57,106 bases of DNA from Rhodospirillales bacterium (GTDB lineage Bacteria > Pseudomonadota > Alphaproteobacteria > Rhodospirillales > Magnetospirillaceae), in the NCBI GenBank assembly GCA_014380005.1, contig JACMKT010000167.1:1-57106 (forward strand), given 5' to 3'. The notes under the pieces were generated by a model, which searched no databases, was not told the origin of the DNA, and saw only the letters and a program-made list of their open reading frames with translations. The position numbers and the translations under genes were made by a program. This document shows positions 17,589 to 26,668 of the stretch, one piece after another. Position 1 is the stretch's first letter. The number at the start of each line of letters is the position of its first letter.

Positions 17589-19007
17589 ATGGCGTTCGAC
17601 GAAATGAAGAGTCCGGACGGCGCAGTTCGTGCGCCCTACCGGTCATACGAGAACTGGCTATTGTCCGTGGCGCCCGATCTGCTGCCGCGCAAGCATGAGC
17701 AGGCGGACGAACTGTTCCGCCGCATCGGCATCACCTTCAACGTCTATGGCGATCAGGAGGGCACCGAGCGCCTAATCCCGTTCGACCCCATCCCTCGCGT
17801 GCTGACGGCCAAGGAATGGACCAAAATCCATGACGGCTGCATTCAGCGGGTCAAGGCGCTGAACGCCTTCATCCACGACATCTATCATGACCAGAACATC
17901 CTGAAGGCGGGGATCATCCCGCCCGAACAGGTGCTGGGCAATGAAAGCTATCGCCCGGAAATGCACGGCCTGGACGTGGCCCGCAACGTCTATGTCCAGA
18001 TCGCCGGCGTGGACGTGGTGCGCACCGGCGCCGACGAATTCTACGTGCTGGAAGACAATCTGCGCACGCCGTCCGGTGTTTCCTACATGCTGGAAGACCG
18101 GGCCATGATGATGCGCCTGTTCCCGCAATTGTTCGCCCGCCACCGGGTCAAGCCGGTGGATCACTACCCCGACATGCTGCTGAAGGCCCTGCGCAGCGTC
18201 GCCCCCGCCGCCTGCGACGGCGAGCCCAAGGTGGTGGTGCTGACGCCCGGCTATCACAACAGCGCCTATTTCGAGCACGCCTTCCTGGCCGAGCAGATGG
18301 GCGTCGATCTGGTGGAAGGCCGCGACCTGTTCGTGTCCGAGGGCTTGGTCTGGATGCGCACCACGCGCGGCCCCCGGCGGGTGGACGTGATCTATCGCCG
18401 CATCGACGACGACTTCCTGGACCCGCTGGCGTTCCGCGCCGATTCCACCTTGGGCGTGGCCGGATTGCTGTCAGTCTATCGCCAGGGCGGCGTGACCCTG
18501 GCCAATGCCATCGGCACCGGCGTGGCCGACGACAAATCCACCTATATCCACGTCCCCGAGATGATCAAATTCTATCTGGGCGAGGAACCGCTGCTGGCCA
18601 ACGTGCCCACATGGCGGCTGGAGCGCGAGGACGAGCGCAAATACGTGCTGGAGCATCTGGGCGAACTGGTGGTCAAGGAAGTCCACGGCTCGGGCGGTTA
18701 CGGCATGCTGGTGGGACCGACCTCCACCAAGGCGCAGATCGAGGATTTCCGCGCCAAGATCCTGACCAACCCCAGCAACTACATCGCCCAGCCCACCCTG
18801 GCGCTGTCCACCTGCCCGACCCTGGTGGACAAGGGCATCGTGCCGCGCCATGTGGATTTGCGCCCGTTCGTGCTGTCGGGCGAAACCACCACGGTGGTTC
18901 CCGGCGGCCTGACCCGCGTCGCCATTAAGGAAGGATCGCTGGTGGTCAATTCGTCGCAAGGCGGTGGAACCAAGGATACCTGGGTGCTGGAGGAAGACGA
19001 ATGCTGA
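17589..19007 (+). CDS. Circularly permuted ATP-grasp protein of the Anbu cluster
   Basis: The 472-residue protein belongs to the circularly permuted ATP-grasp family (DUF404/DUF407, CP_ATPgrasp_2). Typical blocks are EDNLRTPSGVSYMLEDR, YRRIDDDFLDPL and KEVHGSGGYGMLVGP. ATP-grasp enzymes join a carboxylate to an amine through an acyl phosphate, so an amide or peptide ligase role is likely; the substrates are unknown. The ATG at 17589 is preceded by GGAG at a short spacing. It is the first gene of a four-gene operon with the alpha-E, transglutaminase and Anbu genes and overlaps the next by 7 bases. Confidence 0.93.
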   Translation: MAFDEMKSPDGAVRAPYRSYENWLLSVAPDLLPRKHEQADELFRRIGITFNVYGDQEGTERLIPFDPIPRVLTAKEWTKIHDGCIQRVKALNAFIHDIYHDQNILKAGIIPPEQVLGNESYRPEMHGLDVARNVYVQIAGVDVVRTGADEFYVLEDNLRTPSGVSYMLEDRAMMMRLFPQLFARHRVKPVDHYPDMLLKALRSVAPAACDGEPKVVVLTPGYHNSAYFEHAFLAEQMGVDLVEGRDLFVSEGLVWMRTTRGPRRVDVIYRRIDDDFLDPLAFRADSTLGVAGLLSVYRQGGVTLANAIGTGVADDKSTYIHVPEMIKFYLGEEPLLANVPTWRLEREDERKYVLEHLGELVVKEVHGSGGYGMLVGPTSTKAQIEDFRAKILTNPSNYIAQPTLALSTCPTLVDKGIVPRHVDLRPFVLSGETTTVVPGGLTRVAIKEGSLVVNSSQGGGTKDTWVLEEDEC

Positions 19008-19924
19008 GCCGCACCGCCGATCACCTGTACTGGATGAGCCGCAACATCGAGCGCGCCGAGAACATCGCCCGCTTCCTCGATGTCGCCAGCCGCCTTGCCT
19101 TGTCCGGCGTCAGTGCCCGCGATTGCTGGGCCCCGGCGCTGACCATCACCGGCGGCGTCGAAGCCTATACGGAACGCCACGGCGAAGCGTCCGCCGGCGC
19201 CGTCATCACCTGGGCGGTGCTGGATTCCACCAATCCGTCCAGCATCTTCAGTTGCCTGAAATATGCCCGTGAAAACGCCCATGCGGTGCGCAGCGTCGTT
19301 CCCACCGAGTTGTGGGAGGTCATCAACTCCACTTGGCTGGCGCTGAAGGGCATCGACGGGGCGCGGCTGCGCGAGCAAGGCCTGACCGGCTTCTGCGAAT
19401 GGGTCAAGGACCGCTCGCACACCGTGCGCGGCGCCACCCACAGCACCATGCTGCGTGACGAGGCCTTCAGTTTCGTCCGCCTGGGCACCTTCCTGGAACG
19501 CGCCGACAACACCGCCCGCCTGCTGGAGGTGCGCTCGCAAGGCGTCACCGCCGAAACCCGCGTGGTTGAGGCTTCGGACCAATTGCATTGGGCGGCAGTG
19601 CTGAAATCCGTGTCGGCCTACAAGGCCTATCGGGCACTGACCCGCGACGACGTGTCACCCGCCGGCGTGGCCGAAATGCTGATCATGAATGCCGACGTAC
19701 CCCGTTCGCTGCATTTCTGCCTGAACGCCGTCTCGGAAATTCTCGAACGTATTTCGCCGGTGGCCGAATGCACCCGGCTCGCCGGGGCACTTCATGCCCA
19801 ATTGCATTACGGCCGGCTGGACCAAATCCTGGCCGAGGGATTGGACGGTTTCGTGACCGACTTCCTGGCCCGCAACAATGAAGTGGGCAGCCAAATTCAC
19901 GCGGACTTCCTTTTGCTCCCCTGA
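19001..19924 (+). CDS. Alpha-E domain protein (DUF403)
   Basis: The 307-residue all-helical protein starts LSRTADHLYWMSRNIERAEN, the signature of the alpha-E family. Its repeated helical blocks include FLERADNTARLLEVR. No catalytic role is established. Alpha-E proteins nearly always accompany the permuted ATP-grasp enzyme and are thought to act with it. The start codon overlaps the end of the ATP-grasp gene, pointing to translational coupling and a physical complex (inference). Confidence 0.93.
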   Translation: MLSRTADHLYWMSRNIERAENIARFLDVASRLALSGVSARDCWAPALTITGGVEAYTERHGEASAGAVITWAVLDSTNPSSIFSCLKYARENAHAVRSVVPTELWEVINSTWLALKGIDGARLREQGLTGFCEWVKDRSHTVRGATHSTMLRDEAFSFVRLGTFLERADNTARLLEVRSQGVTAETRVVEASDQLHWAAVLKSVSAYKAYRALTRDDVSPAGVAEMLIMNADVPRSLHFCLNAVSEILERISPVAECTRLAGALHAQLHYGRLDQILAEGLDGFVTDFLARNNEVGSQIHADFLLLP

Positions 19925-19931
19925 GGTCTGC

Positions 19932-20744
19932 ATGCAACTCGCCATCGACCACCATACGGATTACGGCTACAGCGCCGAGACGACCTATGCCGTGCAATAC
20001 GTCCGTCTGTCCCCGCGCGAAGAAGCGGGGCAGCGGGTGTTGCGCTGGAATTTGGACGTGCCGGGCCAAGCCATCCCGTGGCGGGACGGCTTCGGCAATC
20101 TGGTCCATTGCGTGGTCCAGACCAGCCGGCACGACCATCTGAACATGCGCGTCTCGGGCGAGGTGGAGACCAGCGAAACCCACGGCATTGTGCCCGTGGA
20201 CCCCACCGCCCTGCCGCCCGCCGCTTATTTGCGGGCGACACCACTGACCAGCCTGGATGGGCGCATCCGCGACTTCGCCGCCCCATTCGGCAAGTTCCGC
20301 GCCCGGGGCGATCTGGCACTGCTGCATGCGTTGATGGCGGGCATTCACGACACGGTGAACTACTCTCAAGGCGACACCCACGTGCATTCGTCGGCATCCG
20401 AGGCCTTGGCCCAGGGCAGCGGCGTGTGCCAGGACCATGCCCATCTGTTCATCGCCTGCTGCCGCACCTGGAACATTCCGGCCCGCTATGTCAGCGGCTA
20501 TCTCCACACCAGTGCCGAGGATGGCCGCCATCTGGCAACCCACGCCTGGGCCGAAGCATTGGTGCCCGATCTGGGCTGGGTCAGCTTCGATCCCAGCAAC
20601 AAGCAAAGCGCCACCCAGGCCTATGTGCGGCTGGCGGTGGCTTTCGATTACCAAGGAGCTGCGCCCGTGCGGGGGATGCGTCTGGGCGGCGGCCATGAGG
20701 AAATGAACGTGACCGTCCAGGTCGCTGATATGTTTGAGCAATAG
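19932..20744 (+). CDS. Transglutaminase-like peptidase of the Anbu cluster
   Basis: The 270-residue protein has an N-terminal beta domain (bacterial transglutaminase-like N-terminal region, about residues 1-85) and a C-terminal transglutaminase core. The catalytic triad is visible: Cys in GSGVCQDHAHL, His in THAWAEAL and Asp in VSFDPSNK. Members of this family may cleave or form amide bonds. The ATG at 19932 has a TGAGGT site and lies 7 bases after the alpha-E stop. No signal peptide is visible, so it should act in the cytoplasm with the other cluster proteins. Confidence 0.92.
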   Translation: MQLAIDHHTDYGYSAETTYAVQYVRLSPREEAGQRVLRWNLDVPGQAIPWRDGFGNLVHCVVQTSRHDHLNMRVSGEVETSETHGIVPVDPTALPPAAYLRATPLTSLDGRIRDFAAPFGKFRARGDLALLHALMAGIHDTVNYSQGDTHVHSSASEALAQGSGVCQDHAHLFIACCRTWNIPARYVSGYLHTSAEDGRHLATHAWAEALVPDLGWVSFDPSNKQSATQAYVRLAVAFDYQGAAPVRGMRLGGGHEEMNVTVQVADMFEQ

Positions 20745-20763
20745 CGTATAATCGGGGGGACTA

Positions 20764-21504
20764 ATGACCTATTGCGTGGCGATGGCCCTGGATCAGGGCT
20801 TGGTGTTCGCATCGGATTCGCGCACCAATGCCGGTGTGGATCACATCTCCACCTACCGCAAAATGCGCATCTGGGAACGCAAGGGCGAGCGCCTGCTGAC
20901 CCTGATGAGCGCCGGCAATCTGGCCATCACCCAGGCCGTGGTCGCCATCCTGGACCAGCATATCAAGTCAGAGAACCCCTACCGTTCCATGATGGTGGTG
21001 GATTCCCTGTATGACGCCGCCGTGCTGGTGGGCCAAGCCGTGCGCGAAGTGCACCAGCGCGATGCCAAGGCACTGAAGGAAACCGGGGTGGAATTCAGCG
21101 TCTCGCTGATCCTGGGCGGCCAGATCAAGGGCGAGGCCCCGCGCCTGTTCCTGATCTACGCCGCCGGCAATTTCATCGAAGCGACGCCCGAGACGCCCTA
21201 CTTCCAAATCGGCGAAACCAAATACGGCAAGCCCATCATCGACCGCGTCATCACCACCAAAACAGACCTCACCCAAGCTGCGAAGTGCGCGCTGTTATCC
21301 CTTGATTCTACTATCCGTTCCAACGTCACAGTCGGCCTGCCCATCGACCTCATGCTGTACCACGCCAACAGCTTCGAAGTGGGCACCCATCAGGTCATCG
21401 GCGAACACGACGCCTATTTTGAAACCATTCGCGGCATGTGGGGCCAGGGGTTGAACAACCTGTTCCAGGTGTTGCCCGACCCGCCATGGCACACCAAGGG
21501 CTAA
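20764..21504 (+). CDS. anbu: Anbu, proteasome-like Ntn-hydrolase
   Basis: The 246-residue protein is Anbu (ancestral beta subunit), related to 20S proteasome beta and HslV subunits. After Met removal the N-terminus is Thr1, followed by Asp17 in SDSRT and Lys32 in YRKMRIW, matching the proteasome Thr1/Asp17/Lys33 active site. There is no propeptide. It closes the ATP-grasp, alpha-E, transglutaminase operon 19 bases after the previous stop. Known Anbu proteins form ring or helical assemblies; the natural substrate is not established. The 3' end overlaps the convergent gene by 4 bases. Confidence 0.94.
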   Translation: MTYCVAMALDQGLVFASDSRTNAGVDHISTYRKMRIWERKGERLLTLMSAGNLAITQAVVAILDQHIKSENPYRSMMVVDSLYDAAVLVGQAVREVHQRDAKALKETGVEFSVSLILGGQIKGEAPRLFLIYAAGNFIEATPETPYFQIGETKYGKPIIDRVITTKTDLTQAAKCALLSLDSTIRSNVTVGLPIDLMLYHANSFEVGTHQVIGEHDAYFETIRGMWGQGLNNLFQVLPDPPWHTKG

Positions 21505-22334
21505 AACCGCCCCAGCAACGCATTGACCGCCAACCGCACCGGCATGGGCCGTGGCCGCGCCACTCGGGTGTCGAACACGTCCCAGCCCGCCCGTTCCAGG
21601 GTACTCAAATGCCCCGAGGCCAAAGTGGCGGGCAGCAGGGCGGGCACAGCCTTGCGCTCCACCCGCACCCGCCGCGCCTGAGCCAGCAGCTCCCGCGCCC
21701 GCTCGCCCACCATGCGGGCGGCCTGGGCGATGGCGGCTTTGTCGGCACGGCCGGCCAGGACTTGATCGGATGACGTGCCGGCGGCTTGCAGCACCGCCTC
21801 GGGTAGCGCCAACCGGCCAGTTGACAGATGCACCGGCACCGCCCGCAATAGGCCGGTCAGGGCATAGCCGGCACCAGCCAGACGGCCCGCTTCCGCCGCT
21901 TCGGCCCCCAGGATCGCCAGGGCCAATTGGGTCAACGCCCCCGACGTGCCTTCCGCATAGACCTCCAGCGCAGCCATGTCTGCGGGCGGTGCGGCGGAAA
22001 GATCGGTTTCGCGGGCCTCCAGCAGGCGCTCGAACGGCTCCAAGCTCAGCCCGCGCTGGCGGGTCAGCGCCAAAAGCGGCCCAGCCACCGGATGGCGGGC
22101 GGCTTCCTCGTCCCGGCTGCCTGACAACATCTCGCGCCACCATTGCAGGCGGATCATGCCGGCCATGGCCTCGTGCACGCTTTCGCGCACCTTGGCCACC
22201 TCCAGATTGAACGCATACAGCACCAGCAGATCGGCGCGCGCCTCGGGCGGGGCGAACAAGGCGGTGACGAAGCGCTCGCGGTCATGGCGGCGAACATCCT
22301 CGGCGGCGGGGGACAAGGTATGGTCAGAAGACAT
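21501..22334 (-). CDS. NDUFAF6-like squalene/phytoene synthase-fold protein
   Basis: The 277-residue protein has the trans-isoprenyl diphosphate synthase (head-to-head) fold but lacks the first Asp-rich motif. Where active enzymes have DDxxD it reads YAFNLEVAKVRESV. That block and the following GMIRLQWWREML closely resemble human NDUFAF6, a complex I assembly factor. The second motif position, ETDL, is also degenerate. A catalytic role in hopanoid synthesis is therefore unlikely even though hpnCDE lie next to it on the other strand. The role is inferred from family resemblance. Confidence 0.8.
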   Translation of the reverse strand: MSSDHTLSPAAEDVRRHDRERFVTALFAPPEARADLLVLYAFNLEVAKVRESVHEAMAGMIRLQWWREMLSGSRDEEAARHPVAGPLLALTRQRGLSLEPFERLLEARETDLSAAPPADMAALEVYAEGTSGALTQLALAILGAEAAEAGRLAGAGYALTGLLRAVPVHLSTGRLALPEAVLQAAGTSSDQVLAGRADKAAIAQAARMVGERARELLAQARRVRVERKAVPALLPATLASGHLSTLERAGWDVFDTRVARPRPMPVRLAVNALLGRF

Positions 22335-22418
22335 GGATGCAGCAAATCCCCTATACGGCCCTCACATGGGCGTGGCATATATAAACGGTTTCCTGCATCG
22401 CACCAATGGGAGGTCCCT

Positions 22419-23276
22419 TTGCCCCGGGCCGCCGTTGTCGCCCTGACAAGCCAACCTGGAAAGACCGCCCGCGAGGAAAACTTCCCCGTGGCTTCCCTGT
22501 TGTTGGCCGCCCCCATCCGCGATCAGGTGATGGCGTTCTATCGCTTTGCCCGCACCGCCGACGACGTGGCCGACAATCCCCATCTGACTGCCGACGTCAA
22601 ACTGACCCGCCTGGACGCCCTGGAAGAAGCCCTGCTCGGCGCCACCGCCCGCCCCGACACCCTGTCCGCCTTGGCCCTGCGCCAAGCCGTGGACGGCGAC
22701 GAGGTGCTGCTGGGCCATGCCGCCCAATTGCTGCAAGCCTTCCGCCGCGACGCGTTGGTGGACCATTGCCGCGACTGGTGCGATTTGATGGCCTATTGCA
22801 AGTTCTCGGCGGCGCCAGTGGGACGCTTCCTGCTGGAATTGCATGGCGAAAGCGCCGAGTCCTTCGCGTCATCGGATGCCCTGTGCGCGGCCCTTCAGGT
22901 GCTCAACCATTTGCAGGATTGCGGCGACGATTTCAGCGCGCTGGGCCGGGTCTATGTGCCGCGCGATTGGCTGCAAATGGCGGGGCTGGGCTATGACGCC
23001 TTCGCCGAGGAAACCACCGGCCCCCAATTGCGCCACGTGCTGGACATGGCGCTGGACCATGTGGATGGGCTGATCGAGATGGCTTGCCCGCTGCCCTCGC
23101 GCATCCATGACCGCCGCTTGCGCTGCCAAGCCGCCATCACCTTCGCCGTGGCCGAGCGCCTGTCTAAACGGCTGCGCCACGGCGACCCCCTGGCCGGGCG
23201 GGTCAAGCTGTCATCCCTGGATTACGCCGGGGCGATAGTGGTGGGCGTGCTGCAAGGCCTTGGCATCCGGGCATGA
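22419..23276 (+). CDS. hpnC: HpnC, squalene synthesis from presqualene diphosphate
   Basis: The 285-residue enzyme is of the squalene/phytoene synthase fold with both Asp-rich motifs, DDVAD at residues 48-52 and a second at QDCGDDFSALGR. In the three-enzyme bacterial route HpnD makes presqualene diphosphate, HpnC converts it to hydroxysqualene and HpnE reduces that to squalene for hopanoids. No ATG fits; the TTG at 22419 follows a GGGAGGT site and gives a family-like N-terminus. hpnD overlaps the stop by 4 bases (ATGA). Confidence 0.92.
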   Translation: MPRAAVVALTSQPGKTAREENFPVASLLLAAPIRDQVMAFYRFARTADDVADNPHLTADVKLTRLDALEEALLGATARPDTLSALALRQAVDGDEVLLGHAAQLLQAFRRDALVDHCRDWCDLMAYCKFSAAPVGRFLLELHGESAESFASSDALCAALQVLNHLQDCGDDFSALGRVYVPRDWLQMAGLGYDAFAEETTGPQLRHVLDMALDHVDGLIEMACPLPSRIHDRRLRCQAAITFAVAERLSKRLRHGDPLAGRVKLSSLDYAGAIVVGVLQGLGIRA

Positions 23277-24076
23277 GCGGCGGTTCCTCCTTCTATTGGG
23301 CCATGCGCCTGCTGCCCGCCGAACAACGGGCCGCCATGTTCGCCCTGTACGGCTATTGCCGCCGGCTGGACGACATCGCCGATGGTGACGCCCCCATGGA
23401 CACCCGCCGGGCCAAGCTGTCCGTCATGCGCGGCGCCGTCGCCGCCCTGTTCGAGACCGGCGTGGCACTGGACCCCACCTTAGTCGCGCTCAAACCCGCC
23501 ATCGACCGCTTCGCCCTGCCCCGCGCCGAGTTGGATGCGCTGATCGACGGCATGGAGATGGATGTCAATGGCCCGTTGACGGCCCCCAGTTTGGCGGAAC
23601 TGCGCCTGTATTGCCGCCGGGTCGCCGGGTCCGTGGGCATGCTGGCGGTGCGCATCTTTGGCCGTCCCGACGCCGACGAATTGGCCGTCGTCCTGGGCGA
23701 AGCGTTGCAGTTAACCAACATCCTGCGCGACGTGGCCGAGGATGCCGGGCTGGGCCGGCTGTATCTGCCCGCCGAAGCCCTGCACGCCGCCGGCATGCAC
23801 TTCCTGACCCCGCGCGCAGTGCTGACTCACCCTGCCCTACCCGCCGCCTGCGCCATGGTGGCGGAGATGGCCGAAGACGACTTCCGCGCCGCCGAAGCCC
23901 AACTGGCCCGCCTGGGCCGCCATGCCCTGCTGCCCGCCAGGGTGATGATGGCGACCTATCGCCGGCAATTGGCCCGGCTGGTCCGCAACAATTGGCGCCA
24001 CCCCGAAACCCCGCCGCGCCTGGGCCGGTTCACCCGCCTGTGGATCGCGCTGACCGTCGCGGCGGCGGGGTCATGA
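23273..24076 (+). CDS. hpnD: HpnD, presqualene diphosphate synthase
   Basis: The 267-residue protein joins two farnesyl diphosphates into presqualene diphosphate. The first motif, DDIAD, is at residues 33-37 and the second lies in NILRDVAEDAGLGRLYLP. It sits between hpnC and hpnE with 4-base ATGA overlaps at both ends, so the three are one translationally coupled operon. Confidence 0.94.
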   Translation: MSGGSSFYWAMRLLPAEQRAAMFALYGYCRRLDDIADGDAPMDTRRAKLSVMRGAVAALFETGVALDPTLVALKPAIDRFALPRAELDALIDGMEMDVNGPLTAPSLAELRLYCRRVAGSVGMLAVRIFGRPDADELAVVLGEALQLTNILRDVAEDAGLGRLYLPAEALHAAGMHFLTPRAVLTHPALPAACAMVAEMAEDDFRAAEAQLARLGRHALLPARVMMATYRRQLARLVRNNWRHPETPPRLGRFTRLWIALTVAAAGS

Positions 24077-25296
24077 CCGGAACACTCCCCCAACAGACTC
24101 TTCACGTGGTCGGCGCCGGTATGGCCGGCCTTGCCTGTGCGGTGGCTGCCGCGCGGGGCGGCTGGCGGGTGGCGTTGCATGAAGCGGCGCCCCAGGCCGG
24201 TGGCCGCTGCCGCTCGTTCCGCTGCGACCGGCTGGACCGCATGATCGATAACGGCACCCATCTGATGCTGGGCGCCAACCGCCACGCGCTGGCTTTCGCC
24301 ACCGCCATCGGCGGCCATGAAACACTGGAGGCCGTAGCGCCATTATTCCCCTTCCTCGACCTTGCCAGCGGGCGGCAATGGGTGCTGTCACCGGGCAAGT
24401 TGACATCGGGCGTGTGGGAAACCGTTGCGGCCATGGGATTACCCTGGGTGCCGGCGGGCCAAAGCGTGGCCGGGCGCCTGGGCGGCAAACGGTCTTTCGC
24501 CGCGTTGTGGCAGCCGTTGTGCGAGGCCATGCTGAACACCCAGGCGGAGGATGCCTCGGCCAAGCTGTTCGGCTGCGTGCTGCGCGAGCTGCTCATGGGC
24601 GGCAAGACCGCCATGCGTCCGTTCATCGCCCAAGGCGGCCTGTCGGCAGCCTTCGCCGCCCCCGCCATCGCCACCTTGGGCTCGTACGGCGCCCAGGTGA
24701 ATTTCCGCCGGCGCTTGGTGGCTGTGGGCGACCGTTCCTTGGAATTCGACGATGGCACCATCGCCTTGGGTCCCCATGACCGCGTGGTGCTAGCGCTGCC
24801 GCCCTGGGCCGCATCCGAGCTGCTGCCTGGGCTGCCGCCCATGCCGACCCGCGCCATCGTCAACGCCCATTACCGCCTGAACCACCCCGCTGAATTGCCC
24901 GGCGGCCAGCGCTTCCTAGGTTTGATCGGCGGAATGGCCCAATGGCTGTTCGTGCGCGACGACGTGGCCTCGGTGACGATCTCCGCCGCCGACCGCCTGC
25001 TGGACATGTCCACGGACGATCTGGCCGCAACCCTGTGGCGTGACGTGGCCGCATTGCTGGGGGCCGATCCCGCCCGCCTGCCGCCCTGCCGTGTCATTAA
25101 GGAACGCCGCGCCACCCTGGCCCATACCCCCGAGGTGGTGGAAAACCGTCCCGGACCTGCCACCAAGATACCGTTTCTATGGCTTGCGGGCGATTGGATG
25201 GCGTCCCCCTGGCCCTGTACCATCGAAGCTGCCATTGCCTCCGGACTGACCGCCGCGCGCCTTGCCATCGGGCGCGACGACCTGTCATTCGCGTGA
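24073..25296 (+). CDS. hpnE: HpnE, hydroxysqualene dehydroxylase
   Basis: The 407-residue flavoprotein carries an N-terminal Rossmann FAD motif (VVGAGMAGLACAVAAARGGW) and an amine-oxidase-like fold ending in the FAD-contact block LAGDWMASPWPCTIEAAIASG. HpnE reduces hydroxysqualene to squalene. The start at 24073 overlaps the hpnD stop. Squalene-hopene cyclase is not in the window. The family relation to phytoene desaturases is clear. Confidence 0.93.
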   Translation: MTGTLPQQTLHVVGAGMAGLACAVAAARGGWRVALHEAAPQAGGRCRSFRCDRLDRMIDNGTHLMLGANRHALAFATAIGGHETLEAVAPLFPFLDLASGRQWVLSPGKLTSGVWETVAAMGLPWVPAGQSVAGRLGGKRSFAALWQPLCEAMLNTQAEDASAKLFGCVLRELLMGGKTAMRPFIAQGGLSAAFAAPAIATLGSYGAQVNFRRRLVAVGDRSLEFDDGTIALGPHDRVVLALPPWAASELLPGLPPMPTRAIVNAHYRLNHPAELPGGQRFLGLIGGMAQWLFVRDDVASVTISAADRLLDMSTDDLAATLWRDVAALLGADPARLPPCRVIKERRATLAHTPEVVENRPGPATKIPFLWLAGDWMASPWPCTIEAAIASGLTAARLAIGRDDLSFA

Positions 25297-25322
25297 TAGG
25301 ATTTTTGGGACTTCACATTGGT

Positions 25323-25347
25323 GCCGCCCTTACCTATCTTGGGCGGC
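25323..25347 (+). terminator. Hairpin after hpnE
   Basis: A 7-bp GC stem GCCGCCC/GGGCGGC with an 11-base loop lies 26 bases past hpnE. The following bases are only moderately T-rich. A second small palindrome (25363-25378) lies closer to sodB and may be part of its leader. Confidence 0.5.
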
Positions 25348-25406
25348 AGGTTTAGACCTTTTCCAAAGTAACCTTTGGCCCACCCATCCAACCAAAAGAG
25401 GCACAA

Positions 25407-26003
25407 ATGGCTTTCGAGCTTCCCCCGCTTCCCTATGACAAGAGCGCGCTCGAGCCGCATATCTCGGCCCGCACGCTGGAATTCCACCACGGCAAGCACC
25501 ACGCCGCCTATGTGAACAATCTGAACGGTCTGATCAAGGACACCGATCTGGCGGACAAGCCGCTTGAGGACATCATCCTCGCGGCTGCCAAGGATCTGCC
25601 GGCCAAGCAGGGCCTGTTCAACAATGCCGCCCAGGTGTGGAACCACACCTTCTTCTGGAATTGCATGAAGAAGAACGGCGGCGGCAAGCCGTCGGGCAAG
25701 GTTCTCGCCAAGATCGAGTCCGATCTGGGCGGCTTCGATAAGTTCATCGAGGACTTCCGCTCCGCCGCCACCACCCAGTTCGGCTCGGGCTGGGCTTGGC
25801 TGGTGCTGGAGAACGGCAAGCTGAAGATCACCAAGACCGGCAATGCCGACCTGCCTTTGGCGCATGGGCAGAAGGCGTTGTTGACGGTGGACGTGTGGGA
25901 GCACGCGTACTATTTGGATTACCAGAACCGCCGTATCGATTTCGTCCAGGCCTTCATCGACAATTTGATCGATTGGGAATTTGTCGAGAAGAATCTGGGC
26001 TGA
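25407..26003 (+). CDS. sodB: Superoxide dismutase, Fe type
   Basis: The 198-residue enzyme detoxifies superoxide in the cytoplasm. Metal ligands are seen in LEFHHGKHHAAYVNNL (His), QVWNHTFFW (His) and VDVWEHAYYLDYQN (Asp and His). The residues AAQVWNH and the GSGWAWLV block fit the iron form. No signal peptide is present. The ATG has an AAGAGG site upstream. It is transcribed alone between hpnE and pal. Confidence 0.95.
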   Translation: MAFELPPLPYDKSALEPHISARTLEFHHGKHHAAYVNNLNGLIKDTDLADKPLEDIILAAAKDLPAKQGLFNNAAQVWNHTFFWNCMKKNGGGKPSGKVLAKIESDLGGFDKFIEDFRSAATTQFGSGWAWLVLENGKLKITKTGNADLPLAHGQKALLTVDVWEHAYYLDYQNRRIDFVQAFIDNLIDWEFVEKNLG

Positions 26004-26026
26004 GACCACAGTTTGTGGTAAATGGG

Positions 26027-26053
26027 CGGCCTCTCCCCCCAAAGGAGGGGCCG
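26027..26053 (+). terminator. Hairpin after sodB
   Basis: The 10-bp stem (one T-G wobble) at 26027-26036 and 26044-26053 follows the sodB stop by 23 bases. A further 6-bp palindrome lies at 26005-26019. No strong T-run follows. Confidence 0.5.
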
Positions 26054-26121
26054 TTCCATATTTCTGCCATTTTCATCGGCGAAATTGCCGAGAACAAGAC
26101 ACTACCAGGGGACACACAGCT

Positions 26122-26652
26122 ATGCGTCGCATCGTCGTTTCGTTCACCGCCCTCGCCGCGCTGATGGCCATTTCGGCCTGCTCGGATGAATCCCAGCAAA
26201 CCGGTGGCGCTGCCGGCTCGGGCTCGGCCCAGGGCTACCAGCAGCCCCGCGGTGCCATCGGCCAGGGTGCGCTGACCGAGGCCGAGCGTCTCGCTCAGCT
26301 TCAGAAAGAGTTCCAGACCGCCGTCGGCGACCGCGTCTATTTCGGCACCGATGCCGTCAGCGTGAACGGCGAAGGCAAGCAAATCCTGGATCGCCAGGTC
26401 GCCTTCCTGCGCCGCTACCCGACCATCAGCCTGCGCATCGAAGGCCATGCCGACGAGCGCGGCACCCGCGAATACAATCTGGCGCTGGGCGACCGCCGTG
26501 CCCAGTCGGTGCGCGAGTACCTGCTGGCCCAGGGCGTCTCGGGCAGCCGCCTGCAGACCACCACCTACGGCAAGGAACGCCCCGAATCGGTCGGCGCCGG
26601 CGAAACCGCATGGTCCAAGAACCGCCGCGCTGTGAGCGTCATCGCGCAGTAA
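26122..26652 (+). CDS. pal: Peptidoglycan-associated lipoprotein Pal
   Basis: The 176-residue lipoprotein has a signal peptide with lipobox LMAISAC and a C-terminal OmpA-type domain (about residues 70-175) with YFGTDAVSV, GHADERGTREYNLALGDRRA. It anchors the outer membrane to peptidoglycan as part of Tol-Pal. The other tol genes are not adjacent downstream here. The ATG at 26122 has an AGGGGA site. A strong terminator follows. Confidence 0.95.
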   Translation: MRRIVVSFTALAALMAISACSDESQQTGGAAGSGSAQGYQQPRGAIGQGALTEAERLAQLQKEFQTAVGDRVYFGTDAVSVNGEGKQILDRQVAFLRRYPTISLRIEGHADERGTREYNLALGDRRAQSVREYLLAQGVSGSRLQTTTYGKERPESVGAGETAWSKNRRAVSVIAQ

Positions 26653-26668
26653 TCGGTTCCGTTATAAG

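Noticed and set aside
22143..22418. Upstream in-frame extension of hpnC
   Set aside because: It would overlap the divergent NDUFAF6-like gene and lacks a family-like N-terminus. The TTG at 22419 has a strong ribosome site.
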